The notes under the pieces: generated by a model | Told to the model about the DNA's origin: nothing | Seen by the model: only the letters and a program-made list of their open reading frames with translations | Databases searched by the model: none | Program-made: the position numbers and the translations under genes | From: Alviniconcha marisindica | Lineage: Eukaryota; Mollusca; Gastropoda; Provannidae | NCBI GenBank assembly: GCA_018857735.1 | Contig: JABMCL010000746.1 | Coordinates: 472,501 to 536,500, forward strand | DNA: 64,000 nt | Direction: 5' to 3' | Shown here: positions 38,001 to 53,000 of the stretch, one piece after another | Layout of the letters: the number at the start of each line of letters is the position of its first letter | How positions within the stretch are numbered: the first letter of the stretch is position 1

Positions 38001-41000
38001 GAAGTGCTGTCAGCAGACAGAACACAGCACCCATCAAAAACAGCAACTTCCTGTTGGATCCATTTCCCAATCCAGGTTCCAGGGATTGGTGAATCAAGCT
38101 TACATCTTTGAGTCACCATTCAGGAAGCACCATTTGGCAAACTTTTCCATCCACCATTTTCACACAAGCTGGGATACAAACGTCTCTTCTGACCATTTAA
38201 AACACAACGTCTCCACAATCCCCATGCATGTCCCATGGAGGTTCACGAGATACGTCACGCTGTCCTTACACCAGATCAAAGCTGGCTCCACGACATTTTC
38301 CTGCATGTGTGTTGAAAAAACCCACAGGTCCAGGCACACACACACACTGTGTCAGCGACACTCAAACACTCACCTCCTGCTGGAATCCGGACACAGGCAC
38401 CCTGGGCCCATGGTGGCTCAGCACAGAGAGACAGGCCAGCACCAGGTGCAGGACGCCAATGTCCAGCCCCATGCGACGCAGGAGCACGCCGTCGTCCGTC
38501 GTCAAGGGCGAGGCGTCAAAGAGGGACTTGAGCACGGTGAAGGGAAGGGTCGGCAGAGAGCTGGCGATGGGGGACGTCAGAATGTGACCTGGGAGGAAAG
38601 ACACATCTGTTTCACTCCATTTAGTAAACATTGTACACACCAGGCGCTAAGATGTCTGCGAAAAGGGGGTTGAGGGTAGCACTTCTGCCATTCTTCTTTA
38701 ACACATCATCTGTTTTGCCTTTGTGGGGTGAAGCTGACTGACAGCTCCATTCCCAGATCACACTTTTGGGTACAACTGGAATTCAAACTTTAACACAGCA
38801 ACTGAAAAAGTGACGAAAACATACTAGCACCCGACACTTTAAAGGCATACAGACGTTGCATTACAGAAGGATTTAATAATAATGGATCAGCTGACCTAAA
38901 GACTAAACTATGTGGATGGGGTACATACTCTCTGTTACAGTGACCACAAGTTGAATAACATCCCACTGGTTCTCAAACAAATGCCATTGTTATCAGAGGG
39001 TTTAAACAATCAACATCAGCATCTGAAGCAAACAGACAAAACACTAGAATGCTGAACAGAATTTTACACACAATTTAGGATTTGCACGCATTTACTTGGG
39101 TAACATTATTCATCTTTGAAAAGGAAACTAATTCACTTTGGTTGAAATACTGTATGCTGTGACTGCAAAGCTTGAAATGCTGTACTCTGTGACTGCAAAG
39201 GTTGAAATACTGTACGCTGTGACTGCAAAGCAAGCCATGTGCCCACTGGGTTTTTATTTTTTCTCCTTTTTCCCCGTTATTATGAAAATCCACCACCCCT
39301 CCTGCATTTAGCATGGTGTGTTTATCACCAGGATGGTAGTTAAACACAGCCAATAGTATAAGCAAAACAAACTCAAACTGAATCAACAAACAAGGGGTGC
39401 TTTCTGGCACTATTACCTCCCTCTCTTGGCCAATTCTAAGCAAGCACTCTAGGCCTCATTTTGTTACGAACTCAAACTGAGGTCTCATCCACCGGCACGT
39501 ACAGCGGGACACCACCATTCCAGCACACCAAGAAAAGCAGCCTTCAGAGAGAGACACTCTGCTGCATGGTCCATTTTCACAGATTTTAAACACACAGTCC
39601 TAGTGTACAGGCAGCCCATCACCAGGATGATTCTGCACTTCTCACCTCCGTCTCCATCATCGGTCACGCCGAGGACCAGCCTCAGCAGACACTGCGCCTT
39701 CTTCCTCTCCTTCAGCAGAACCTCCGCGTAGCCAGGCAGCCGCAGGAACAGGCCAAAGGCGATGAGAGAGTGCGGTGGGATGGTCGGCATGGCGCCTGCC
39801 ACGTGACGAGCAGCGTGCGACGATGCTGGCGCAGGCGACACCGGCTCCATGTAGGGCTGCCCAAATATACAACACTCCTAGTGCCACTTTAAAATGGGTG
39901 CCTTATCCACTGTCACTCTTAGAAAGAAGTCAATACATTCTCACTGCCCAAGGACTATTTTGTCTTCTGTTTCTTTCCCTAATATATTCAGTGGTAATGG
40001 ATGTTTTTCTTACCCCCCAAAGAAAAATCCCCAACAAAAATGTAACTGAAAAGCAGAGCCATCAATGAAGAACAGTTGATTATTTGGCTGTTAAATCATG
40101 TTACTAAGTGAAAACTACATTGTACCCACTGTGTTCTTTCCCACGTAAACATCACACATGCATCCTACAAATGATTTTAAATACTTACTAATTAACAAGA
40201 GGAAAGAAAAAACTTGAGGCAAACCCCAAAAAACAGACAAAACATGCATCGCCAAACAAATCCTGTCAAGCAAACAGTCAGCCAGTGCTTGCATCCCTCA
40301 CAACTTACATCATACAACTCATCCGACGACTCCACAGTGACCCAGTCCTGACCAAGGTCAGCGATGTTGTTGTTGTCAGAGGTGCTGACATCTGCCGCTG
40401 TACCCTGGCGTGTGATGTCCGGGTAGAGTAACGGCAAATGTTCAGCCAGCAAGGCAAGGCCACCCACACTGGCAAACACCTGCAGTGCTGAGGGGAAGGA
40501 AGGGGAGGCCAATAGGATTTCATCAGGGATGTCTTCTGGGTTGTCTCCCCATTCATCAATACCCCCACTGGCACCTGAAGAAAAAGCACACCGAAGAAGA
40601 TGGAATGGGTTAGCTAGTTTGTCACAGGTATTTTAAAAAATCAAGATTGTGGGATTACACCTTTCAACAGATCTTGCAACCTCTACACATTAACTGAAAA
40701 CAGTAAGCTCTTGCAGGCTGCAGCTGTTCAAGATGCTACATATAAATCGTCTGCAACCTAGCATAAATAATCAGAGCAGAGGCACTGAATATAGGTCAAC
40801 AAATATCACAAAACAACTTCCTCATGTGAACGCGACAGCCAGTCAACTGCCAAAATATTCTTCATATATTTTTTGTTTCCTTCAAAAATACAGGACAAGT
40901 TTAAACATCTCAGTAAAATTAACCTTCGCTACACTCTACAGCTTTGTCGCAACCAAACCATAGCCAGCATCAGCACAAGTGTAAGCAGCCTTCTAGTTCA

Positions 41001-44000
41001 ACACAGCCATCTAAGGTTTTCGTCCTGAAGTACTGCAGCCTACAACTGCCCAATGACTGGGGGTTTCACCTTGCTGAGCGGCAGCCAAAGCAGCCTGCAG
41101 CGTGGGCGGTGGCACGGAGGTGCGGGTGCTGAGGGTGATGGTGAAGGGCAGGGCGGTGGTGCCTGGCGCCAGTCCTCGTTGCAGGAGAATCTGCATCAGC
41201 TGGGAGAATGTGAGGTCGCCAGGCAAAGCCTTGCCTGCAAAAAAAAAAAAAGGCGCGCAGCCATGAAGTTATGAAATGACCCCAAAACATCCATTTCACT
41301 CAAACCGAATCAAGATGAATGTGGTGCATATTTAGGACCTGTATCACTAACTTTTGCAGTCAGACTTGATCCAAGAAGCACATGTTTTGGTTTGTTCTCA
41401 CAATCTTTTGCGGAAAACGTGCCGTCAGCGGTAAATCTTTGATCTGACACAAATTACCCCCACAGCAGGACCCCCACCCCAATCAAAACTGATGTGCAAC
41501 TTGTTGTTGCAATAGTAGTACTGACCATGGGAAATGACCCCCCCCCCCCCCAAAAAAAAAGTAAAAGGGGGAAAAGGAAAGAGAGAGAAAGATGAATGGA
41601 AAAGCCCAGCCTAAAAGAAAGCCTGCACACTCACTTTTCATGAGCTCATGTTGTAGATGCAGAGTGAAGTGGGGGAACTTGAGACCGGACAGCCCAGTGT
41701 CTGAAGGTCGGTGACCTCTCCGTGTAGGGGGTCGAGGCGGCAGTCCTGTTTTGGATGGGGAGGGGCTCTTTTCACGCTTCTCTTTTGCCAGCACACCTGA
41801 ATCATGATCATTTTACAGGACTTTTAATACAACCCCAGTCAGACCTTTGCTGAGTCTAAAAGAAAATAAACACATAAAAGAAAATAAACACAAAATTGAA
41901 CAACCGCAATGGACAATTCATTTCCTATCAACACTAAAAAATATCAACGCAAGTTCTGTTTGTTTATGCTTAAAAATGGTACTTTTGCTTGTGTGATTGG
42001 AAACCCCGCCACAAAAATACACACGCAAAGAAACATAATTTGGTATAGACTTTGCCTAATTACAGAACATCACAAAATACTGAGACTGTCCAGTAGACAC
42101 ATAAAACAGTACCTGCAGCATTGATGTACTCCATGACTTCAATGCCAAGGTCACCACTTTCCTTTGCCAATTCCTCTGCACGTTTTCGATCATCGCGACA
42201 CTCCAACAAACTGCTGGCCACCATCGCTGCTGCTGTTGGGTCTAGACAAAAAAACAAAGTCAAGCCTGTGTCACTGAAAAAGGCTAGAAAGTGAAGTTTT
42301 GTATGTCAATGTTTGTTTCTACAATGGGTACTGCACATCCAACTTCAAACAGGACAGTGATGTATGCGAATGCTACTGCTCGCTAAATTGTTCTGCAAAG
42401 ATCTGCTGCTACTGCTAGCTAAACTGTTCCGCATACAACTGCTATGCACTAAAGGAAAACCTAATGCCAAGACTGGTATGGTACAACGGAGCACAGCTGT
42501 CAACAAACAACAACTAATGAAGAAAAGAAAAAAATGTCGCCCATCCAAAGTACTTCTCCATTCATCACATTCTACAATTCAATGCAAAATGGAAGACCCA
42601 AGAATGTTCCTGTCCAATGCAATCTAATAAAAGTATAACAGTGATGTATAAAACGGTTCCTTTAAGACCACCCCCACCCCCACCCAACAGGAAACAGAAC
42701 AACAGTACATCAAAGTGTGCTCCAGCCTGGCAAAATCATATAACCCAATACCATGACAATGCAGACCTCATTCCATTACAGCGGAACCCTCATCTCTCCT
42801 TTCATATCTTCACCTCTTCTGAGACTACACTGTCTTGACCCTCAGGGCCATTTAAAAACCAGGGTCTCAGTGCACCACTCAAGCCATGCACTCACCTCCA
42901 AACCTTGTGAGGACCTCAGAGCAGGGGCTGTTGATGTTGACGGTGACGGAGCAGCTGCCTCGGCCGGCACCAAAGCGCGGGTGATGGACCTGGCAGCCAA
43001 ACCCCTTCTCTCCAGCGCCGCCGCTTCCATTGCCAGCCATGCTGCTGATGTTGAGGCGGCAGTAGAATTCTGGGGATGCTCGCAGAGCCACCGTCACCTT
43101 CTCATCCTCCAGCAACACTTGCAGCAGCATGCGGCGCGTAAAGCCCGAGAGAGGTACTGTGCCCAGCAGCAACCCTGAATGCGATACATGCAAAAAGCTA
43201 TTGTTATCCTTTTCATCAGATTTTCATGGGTAATAAAATAATAGCCAAAAATGGAAAAAAACTTCATGATCAAGTCTAGTAATTTTCACTAACCAAAAAT
43301 GTCTGAACTGGCAAACATTCACATTCCATTCTTTGGGCATTCAAATTTGCAAATGCACAGATGAAATCATATGCTGTTTGCATTTTCATTCCCCTTAATG
43401 TATCAATGGGCAAGCTATCTTGCTGTCTAGCTGATATTATCCACACTGCACACTAGTGTTATCGGTTGCTATGTGTATTATCATAAAGGCAAAGCCATAT
43501 TATCAATCTCTACTTCCGAGAACACAGAATATCGAACTGATACTTGTGGTGGGCCCAGTTTCTCTGGACATCATCTATGGAAATAAAACAGGCATGCAAG
43601 TCAGGTGCATTCATATTGCCAATGCTATGTGTGACAAGTGTCCTGTTCATTCATTGTTAGACAGCTGCCTGGTCATCTGCAGCCAGAGCCACCTTGCCAC
43701 AGACGTACTGGGCAAATGCTATGTTCCACAATTATAACTAACAGTCAACACATGGCTGACTGTGCCAGAAGTTAGTAATTTAGACACTCCTTAAAAGTGA
43801 CTGCCGAGTGAAGGTGTGAGCTGGCCTAAAACTGTGGAAAACATTTCCATTTGCAGGCTTTGCATGGTTCTCCTATCAATGTGTATACAACACAAGTACT
43901 AGTCTGCTTCAAATATGAACATCTCTGGGCGCAGTCATGTTGGTTTGCATTTCACCAATGAAGAGCAGAAAAAGCCTGGCTCATGACATAATGTACACCT

Positions 44001-47000
44001 CAGCCACACTTGTTGGCCCTGTTCATGTCACAGATTCTGTCAAAATTGCAGTGGTAACAGACACGTTATTGTGACTTTCAAACATCAATTTTGAATACAC
44101 TAGACCATAAACTGACACAAAACCGTGCATTTAAAAAAAAATCCATTCCTACCAATAGGACTCATGGTCCCCTTTAAACTTACCCACAAAAACAGGTAAT
44201 AATTCATGGAACAGTTGAAACAGACACAACAGGGACAAGAACAGTTCAAACAGACACAACAGGGACAAACACATAACTCCTCCCAAATGTGGAGAGACTC
44301 TGAAGTTACCTGCTCGAGAAACTCCCTGCTCCCTGATGACATCACAGAGGACCTTGGCAAAGAAGAGCTGGTTGACCGAGTGACAGGCTATCACCTGAGT
44401 GAAGAAGCGAATAGCCGTGGACTCTATCAGGAACCGCTCCTCTGCACTCATCACCTGAACAAGACAGAATCATCATGGGTTACACCACAAACCTCTGTTT
44501 CCATGCTAGAGTTGTGCAGGCAACAGTAGCAAGCTCTCCCATTTAACATACACATGACAAAGAACAATTATTTCCTAAGGCTCTTCACAACCATTACTTG
44601 CACAGGTGTCACATGATGTGTCAACATGTACTGTGTGCTGTCAAACTTGATAAAAACAAGGTCCTGTCAAACCTGCTAAAAACAATCAAATCATGAGCAA
44701 ATATTTGATACTACAAAACTGAAGCTTGAACAAAAACTTCAAGCCCAACATATTCTAACAGCACTGTAGCAGCAGTACCTCCACTCAATGCCCGGTGTCA
44801 GAAAACCTGACCAAAAGAAGGAATAGACCTGACCCCTTTTAGTGACTGCCAGCACAACCACAGCCAAATACCATAACTGACCCCTTTCAGTGATTGCCAG
44901 CATAACCACAACCAATAACAGACCTGACCCCTCTTAGTGACTGCAAACATAACCACAGCCAATACCAGACCTGGCCATTTTAGTCATTGCCAGCACTGGC
45001 ACAGGCACAGGCACAGGCACAGCCACAGCCACAACCAGAGCCACAGCCAATAACAGACCTGACCCCTCTCAGAGACTGCCAACACAGCCACAGCCAACAC
45101 CTGACCTCACCCCCTTTAGTGACTGCCAGCATTGCTACAGCTGAAGCCACAGCCAGTAATAGACCTGACCCCTTTCAGTGACTGCCAACACAGCCACAGC
45201 CACAGCTAATAACAGACCTGACCCCTCTTAGAGACTGCCAACACAGCCACAGCTAATAACAGACCTGACCCCTCTTAGAGACTGCCAACACAGCCACAGC
45301 TAATAACAGACCTGACCCCTCTTAGAGACTGCCAACACAGCCACAGCCAATACCAGACCTCACCCGTTTGAGTGATTGCCAATACAGCCACAGCCACAAC
45401 CACTGCCACTGCCACAACCACAGCCACAGCCAGTGAAATAAACCTGAACCCTGTTACAGATTGCCAACGCAGCCACAGCCAATCTCCTGGCTTCTCATTC
45501 ACTTCTGCCCAAGCACACCCTGAACGTGCACTGGCAGGCTGGCCGGTGCCCACTCACTTTGTGCCTGTGTGGGACGGGCAGGGTGGAAAGGGCCGGCCGC
45601 TGGGTGGAGGTGTTGCACAGCATGGTGAGCAGGGCCGGCCAGAAGACGTTGCCCTCGGCGGTGCCCAGCCAGTCCCTGATGCTGGGCTCGCAGCACAGCT
45701 CCGCAAAAAAGGACAGGATGGAGGCCACCAGTTCCGCCGTTAGACCGTTACTGTCCGGCTCTGAAAAACAGGGAAGGACACTTGACTTTCGGTAAACAAC
45801 TACCAGCATCACCCCTGTTGCAGTCAATAATTCTGCAGGGTGTTTGCAGTGAATGCTGACAGACACTGTTTAACACTTCTCATTGCACTGTCATGGGACT
45901 GTTTCAATCTGCTGAGCAAATATCTACACACTTTTCCTTTCTTCTCCCCACACTCCACTTTTCTGGTGCAGCTTTGGGTGTATTTTTGTCTTCTTTCACT
46001 CATTCTTCTTTCCTTAGTTACTTAGTGACTTACTTTTACTTAAATCTTGCTGTAACTCTTCTTTTTTTCCTACTGAAATATACACCAAGCAAAAAAAAAA
46101 ATTTTTTAATCCCAATCTACGTGCATTTCACTCAAAGATACTTCAATAACAAACCCTTTTGGCACTTTTGCAAATCAAGCTGATCAAGAGGGTAAATCTT
46201 GGCCGTCAACACTGAACACCAGCCAACATGTACCTCTCAGGGATATCCGGAGGTCTTTAATTAACACACTCAGCCATCCACCTAGACACACACAGACTGA
46301 GCCCATAACTCACCAGCATCCGGCCACTCTCCTCTCCTGGGCCCGTTGTCTGGAGCAGCTTGCTGTGGCGCCTGCTGCTGCTGCTGCTGCTGCTGCTGCA
46401 GTCTTTCTGCATCACTGACGAGGTTTCGCTCGACGATGAGGGTGATCTGGCGGCTGCAGAACTCGGCCAGCCCCTGGGCCAGCACAGTGGGCAGCCCCGA
46501 CTCCAGCAGCTGGGCCACAGAGGCTGGGGAGCGGCACACCACCGCGATGTTCTCCAGCTGCCCTTTGTCCAGAGGGAGGCTGCTCAAGGCCTGAACACAC
46601 ACACAGCAAGTGGTTGGGATTGTTCTCTGTGCCAGGCAAGGGACACATAAAAATGTACTGTGGTAGGCAAAGGGCACATGAAGATATATTGTGTCAGGCA
46701 ATGAACACATGAAGATATACACTGTTCCTGTTTCAGGCACAGGAAACATGAAAACATACACTGTTCCTGTTTCAGGCAAGGGACATGAAAATATACACTG
46801 TTCCTGTTCCAGGCAAGGGACATGAGAATATATACTGTTCCTGTTTCAGGCAAGGGACATAAAAATATACACTGTTCCTGTTTCAGGCAAGGGACATGAA
46901 AATATACATTGTTCCTGTTTCAGGCAAGGGACATAAAAATATACAGTTCCTGTATCAGGCAAGGGACATGAAAATATACACTGTTCCTGTTTGAGGCAAG

Positions 47001-50000
47001 GGACATGAAGATATATCCTGTTCCTGTTTCAGGCAAGGGACATGAAGATATACACTGTTCCTGTTTCAGGCAAGGGACATAAAAATATACCTGTTCCTGT
47101 TTCAGGCAGGGGACACATATAAAAAAGACACATGAGGCTATGCATAAAATTAAACATGCACATACATGTGCATACACACCCACACACTCATGAAGGGAAT
47201 CACATCACTCACAGACACAAACGCATGTTCCCCCAACTGCACAAAGAAAAATGCAAAGACTCAAGTGTGCTATGTTTGTTTGTCTGCAGCCGTCAAATGC
47301 TGCTTGCTGCTCGTGAGTTCCAAAGACCCCTCTCACCTGCTGTGAATGACTAAGGCGAGTGGCTTCTTTTGAATCGTCTGTCATTGTTCCGGGCTGCTGG
47401 TCCTGATGGAGAGGCTGACGGCTGGCTTCCTTGGAGTCATCAGTCAATGGACCTGGACCCTCAGCATCCTAAAAGCAAGCAGGCACAAGAGTTAGAAAGC
47501 ACGAGCAAAGCCTGAAATCCAAGGTAGAATAAGTTCAGTTTTATGGCTGTCACTGTACAACACTGACAAATCTCTGCCACACCTCAGCAAGGACTGCCAA
47601 GTTGACCAGATACACACTATGCACACAGTCATTTCTCCTTTTCCATTGTTTTCATATTTGCCTGCTGCTTTGATAAAAGTTTATTTGCCACTATTATGCA
47701 CAACGTCTCACAGCCCAACATTCAGCCTTGCCACCAGTCACAGCCCAACATTCAGCCTTGCCACCAGTCACAGCCCAACACTCAGCCTTGCCACCAGTCA
47801 CAGCCCAACACTCGGCCTTGCCACCAGTCACAGCCCAACACTCGGCCTTGCCACAGTCACAGCCCAACACTCGGCCTTGCCACCAGTCACAGCCCAACAC
47901 TCGGCCTTGCCACCAGTCACACCAAGCCCACCACACCACACTCGGCTTTGCCACCAGTCACAGCCCAACACTCGGCCTTGCCACCAGACACAGCCCAACA
48001 CTCAGCCTTGCCACCAGTCACAGCCCAACACTCGGCCTTGCCACCAGTCACAGCCCAACACTCAGCCTTGCCACCAATCACAGCCCAACACTCAGCCTTG
48101 CCACCAGTCACAGCCCAACACTCAGCCTTGCCACCAGTCACAGCCCAACACTCAGCCTTGCCACCAGTCACAGCCCAACACTCAGCCTTGCCACCTGTCA
48201 CACAATCTCCCTACCTGCTGTTGCTGAGCGTTGTCCTTGCTGTCATCGGTGGCCGTGGCCGACAGGTCGGGGCCCAGGAAGCCAGCCCAGTGCAGCAGCT
48301 GCTGGAAGTAGGGCGGGTGGATGTGGCAGGCGGCACACAGGACGTGGTTGACTGCCTTCTTCAGGAGGGAGTTCACGGGCAGGCTGCTAGACCACTCGTA
48401 CAGGTGCCTGCAGGACAGAGAGCAGACAGGGTTTTTTCCACACCTGAAAGGCCTCACTTCACTGCATTTCATTTTTTAAGGCGCTTCACTGCATCTCATT
48501 TTTTAAGTCAATCACAAATCTGTCACCAATGATGGAAGAAAGATATATAACAACAACAACAACAAATCTGTACATGTTTAACCATGGCCATCAATCCACC
48601 AACAAAAAGCACTGAAAACCTTCTAAAAATAAAAATAAAGTACCGCGCCTACCTGATAAGGTCTGGAGTGAGAAGCGACAGCAAGTCGTAGTCCACTGGC
48701 CGCTCGTGGCTGTACCACAGTACAGCAGCCACGCAGTGCACGTGTTCAGAGGCAGGGCTTGTGGACAGCGTAGAGGCAGGGTCATGGGCAAACACCCCCA
48801 TGCGATGCCCCCTCTCCGCAGAAGCCCGGTGCAGGTGGGACTGGGCGCTGTCAGCCAGCCAGCGCAGCAAGGCGTGCACCCTGCTCTTGGTGCCGGAGTC
48901 TTGGGTGATGCCCAGCTGGTAGAGGATCTCCACTGTGTAGGGGCTGGCCATGCCGTTCACACGGCCCAGGTACACGTGTCCACCACCTGCAATCGTCACA
49001 CATTTCAATCACACACCATTCCTTTTCCACCTTTTATTTCTTTTTTGCTGATCCATAATAGCATGCTGTATTTCCCCATGGAGCTACAATCACACACATT
49101 TTGTTTCCACCTAAAAAAAAATCTGATCCACAATGACATGCTGGATTTCCCCATTCCATTGTCACTTTTTTTCTTCTGATCCACCATGCCATGCTGGATT
49201 TCCCCATGGAGCTACAACACTTGCAGACAAAACAGTGTCTGATTGCAAGCCCCATCATATTTAGCACAGCACTGCACAGTGGCTACGCATGAGTGCACCA
49301 GCAGCAAACTGTTTATCCAACAGGAACTCAAAATGCAAAGCAACAAGAAAACAAGATTCCCTGTCATTCAGCCAGCAAATTCCCTCTTCAACAGTGTTGG
49401 TGAAAGTCGCATCTTTACTTTTATTGGAGCTACTGTGCAGACACATTTGTAGCACTGGAAAAAAAGCACTGCCAAAACAGACCTATTGCTAGAATCCACT
49501 TTTAACCCTTTCCCTGCCAAACAATTTGTACTGCTGGTGAAGACTCAATCCAACAATAGTTTCAAAGACAAGCAAATGCTAACCAGCAACACCCTCATTC
49601 TGAAAACTTTGCCATGCATCAAGGCGAACAAAACATCTGAAATTCACACAGGACACACAGCATCCTAGACACTTTTTGCCCACATCACAATGCACCCTCC
49701 TGGCCAGGTCGGTTAAAATTCTGACTCCAACTTTCATCATCTGACACAAACCATGTCCCAGTACTAACCCAAACCCTTCAGAGCACACATCTCTGGCCCC
49801 CTCACCTCGGTCGCCATACAGCACAGGATTCCTCAGGACATTGTCGATCAGAGCCAGTCCGATCTCCTCTGAGCTGAGCCCCAGGCGAAGCAGCACGGAC
49901 TCAATCTTGGCGGCGTACAAGGATGTGGCGGGGGACACCAGAAGGGAGGTGCAGGTGTTGAGGAGGTTGCAGGTGGGGGTGGCAGCGAGGGCGACGTCCT

Positions 50001-53000
50001 GCTGCACCTCTTTGTGCGCCAGCAGACAGTGGTGAAGCAGCCGCAGCCAGCCCATGCTGTCGTGATCATAATCATCACTAAACAAAAGTCCAGTTAAATC
50101 CTTCAGTGGGGTCACCTCGCACATAGAATATGTGTTCTAGCCAATATCCTAACATGAATACTATGGGTTCTTTGTTATTTGTTGCTGTTGGAGCTTTTGT
50201 GTGTGTTTGTGTGTGTGTTGTGTATGCATGTGTGTATGTTATGCTGCATGTTGTGTTGTGTACATATCGGGGGGGTGGGGGTGGGGGATCTCTGTGTGTG
50301 CATGTGTACAGTCATGCTAATAATATGTGATTTTTATTGATACATATCTGGTTTTTAATCCTTTTATTGGCAGATTAAGAACACAAAAATATTTGAGACT
50401 TCAAGTGTTATTTCTGTTCACAAACATTTGAGATTTCAAGTGTTACATCTGTTTATTAAACACCAATCTGAACAAAGGCAGCATGGCTCAAAACAGAAGC
50501 AAAACTAATCTAAGCATACCAACCAAATAACTGTCAACTAGATGTCTGTTCAAAGTGTCAGCTTTCAACATGAAGGTATTGGTTTCAAAACGTCAACAGA
50601 AACACCTTTATTCACTATGACTAAAAATGTCCATCACAGCAACTGCAATCACACCAAAACACCAACACTGCTACTATAAACAAATCCAGAAAAATCAATG
50701 CAACGCTGAACCAAAATAGCCAACACCCACCTGCATCGTGTCATGGTGTCCTCACAGGGCAGGAAAGTGCTGGAGGCTTCCGTCATCTCGCCAAAGGCCC
50801 GCTGGCCGCGCAGGCACACCTGCTGCAGGCCAATGGTCATGGAGTCCCGGGGGCGGTGCAGACGCAGGGTCACCACGTTGACCACCTCCGGCCGCAGCAA
50901 CTGCAGCTTGATGACGGCCAAGCTGCAGGTCACCAGGGGCGGGGAGGTGGGGATCACGTTCTGCCCGTCATGGCTGATCTCCAGCGAGACAAAGGACGGG
51001 CAGGCTGCAGAAAGGCCAAGGATCACCGTTAATAGTTACAATGCATATTAAGTGTACATTACAGTCAGTGCTATTGATACTGGTTGCATGGATTAGTCAT
51101 TAGAAGCAGGGGCTAGGGGGGTGGGGGGACTACATACAGTGCGTACACATGTGCACACACACATACATGCACGCACGCACATACACACACATAGAAAATA
51201 GATACAGGGTTTAGCATTCAGCACGAACTGGTTGGGTTTTTTCTTTGGGGGTGGGGGGTGGGGGGGGGGGGGGTGAGAGACAGAGTGCATACACATACCT
51301 CACCAACAGTGATCACCTGAACATAATCACACACTGTACTGCTGAGGCACCCCAACCAGGACTCAAATATCACAGCTGAAGATGAAGGAACAGGGCCAAC
51401 AGAATCCCCTCACTGACCATGGCTCTCCAGAAGAAGCTGCAGAGGAGAAGAGGGAAGGGAGAAAGGGGGACTTACTGGTGAGAGCCCCATTGTGGGGTCG
51501 GATCTGGACCTGCCTCAGCAGGATGGCAAAAGGCAGGGTGATGACCAGCTCCACCCAGGGCTCGTCTGGGTAGAAGTGGTAGCTCCAGGCGGCAGTCCTC
51601 GCTCGGCGGTGAGGCGCTGAAGTCTGGATCAGAGCGTCTGCTGGGCTGGCAGTGGGGCTGGTGGACATGATGGTACCTGGAGGAAAGTCACTCGATTAAC
51701 TTTGCATATCAAACAGAAGGTGAGAAAACAAAATTAAGTCAGTAATTGGAATTTTAGCGTCCTGACTACTGCACAGGGTCACCTCACGATAGTCAAACTC
51801 AGGTCATAAGCAAATGCCAATTTTAGAACTCTTTTCAATTCACGAAACCAATCCCTACGCAAACATAAAGCAAAACATGCATACACAAACATCAAACACA
51901 AATTTTCGAAGACTCTGTCCCATTAGTATCACTCCTGGTAAAAGAGCACAAAAAGCAAACATATATAACTCAAATAATCAACAGTGCCACCACCACCCCT
52001 CCCAACCCTGTACCCTCAACGCATGGCCAACCTTGTTGCCCCATAATTTATTGTCTCACCATGAGGAGCAAAGTTGAACAAGCCCTCCACATTATCAGAG
52101 TCTGCGGCCTTGGCCTTCTCTTCAGCAGCAGCAGCAGCCACGCTGGTCATGTTCTGCATGATGGTGGAGATCATGCTGGGACCCACGGAAATGAACTGCC
52201 GACTGGACCGCACCAGGCTACTGCACACGACTTCAACGCCACCTGACAACAGAGAAATTGTTTGTTGAAAACTGTAGGTAGGGTGTGCCACTAAATAAAC
52301 ACAAGCTACTGTAGAGTAAGTCTTAGTGAACCAAAAAGTGCTGAAGGTGAAATAACTTTAAATATGCACACACACACACTCTCTCTCTCTCCCTCACACA
52401 CAAACACACACAAATGAAAAACCACAACAACAAAAAATCAGTGATATTCCCTCAAAAAGTTCCCTCATAAAGAGTGACATTCCTTCATAAAGAGTTCTCC
52501 TAATCAAAATCTCATCAAACAGAAAGAGCGAACCAAGCCCTCAAAAAGCTGAAAACTTCGACCCAGGAACTGACCTAGCTCTACAAAGTGCCGGATAGCT
52601 GCAGGGGAGTCCAGCACCCTCAAGAGGAACTTCAGCAGAGGTTCCGACAAGCGGCACAGAGCGCCGGAGTCTAGCTGCGGGTAGCTGCCTGACAAGTACT
52701 TGAACAGGCTCTCTGTCACAGCATTGGGGTTGGTGGCCCGCAGAAGCAGCGTGCACAGGATCTGGTAGATCCCGTCGCCCACCGAGAGGGGGTCGGCCAT
52801 GTTGAAGTTGTCGTTGGCGTTGCCCGAGGTGGAGGAGGACAGGGTGGTGGTGGTCGGGGCAGATCCCAGGATGAGGGCCATCTTGTTGCTGCTGCAAAAG
52901 CTGAGGGCTTGCACCAGGCTCTGCATCACCAGAGGGTTGCCCAGAATGATGTCCGCCACGTAGCGTTCTCCCGTGGCCCTCACGTCGAAGGAGGGGCTGC

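Noticed and set aside
40305..40589. ORF beginning [13 protein letters not shown] in BIRC6 exon 31
   Set aside because: Wrong frame; the true frame ([12 protein letters not shown]) is fixed by phases on both sides.
47698..48203. Regular 30-bp direct repeats, CRISPR-like at first sight
   Set aside because: No unique spacers between repeats, no cas genes, and the context is a eukaryotic intron.
47696..48532. 278-codon plus-strand ORF rich in SPT/CHQSQP repeats
   Set aside because: It is the 30-bp minisatellite read in an open frame, antisense to BIRC6 exon 22; there is no start context and no family.
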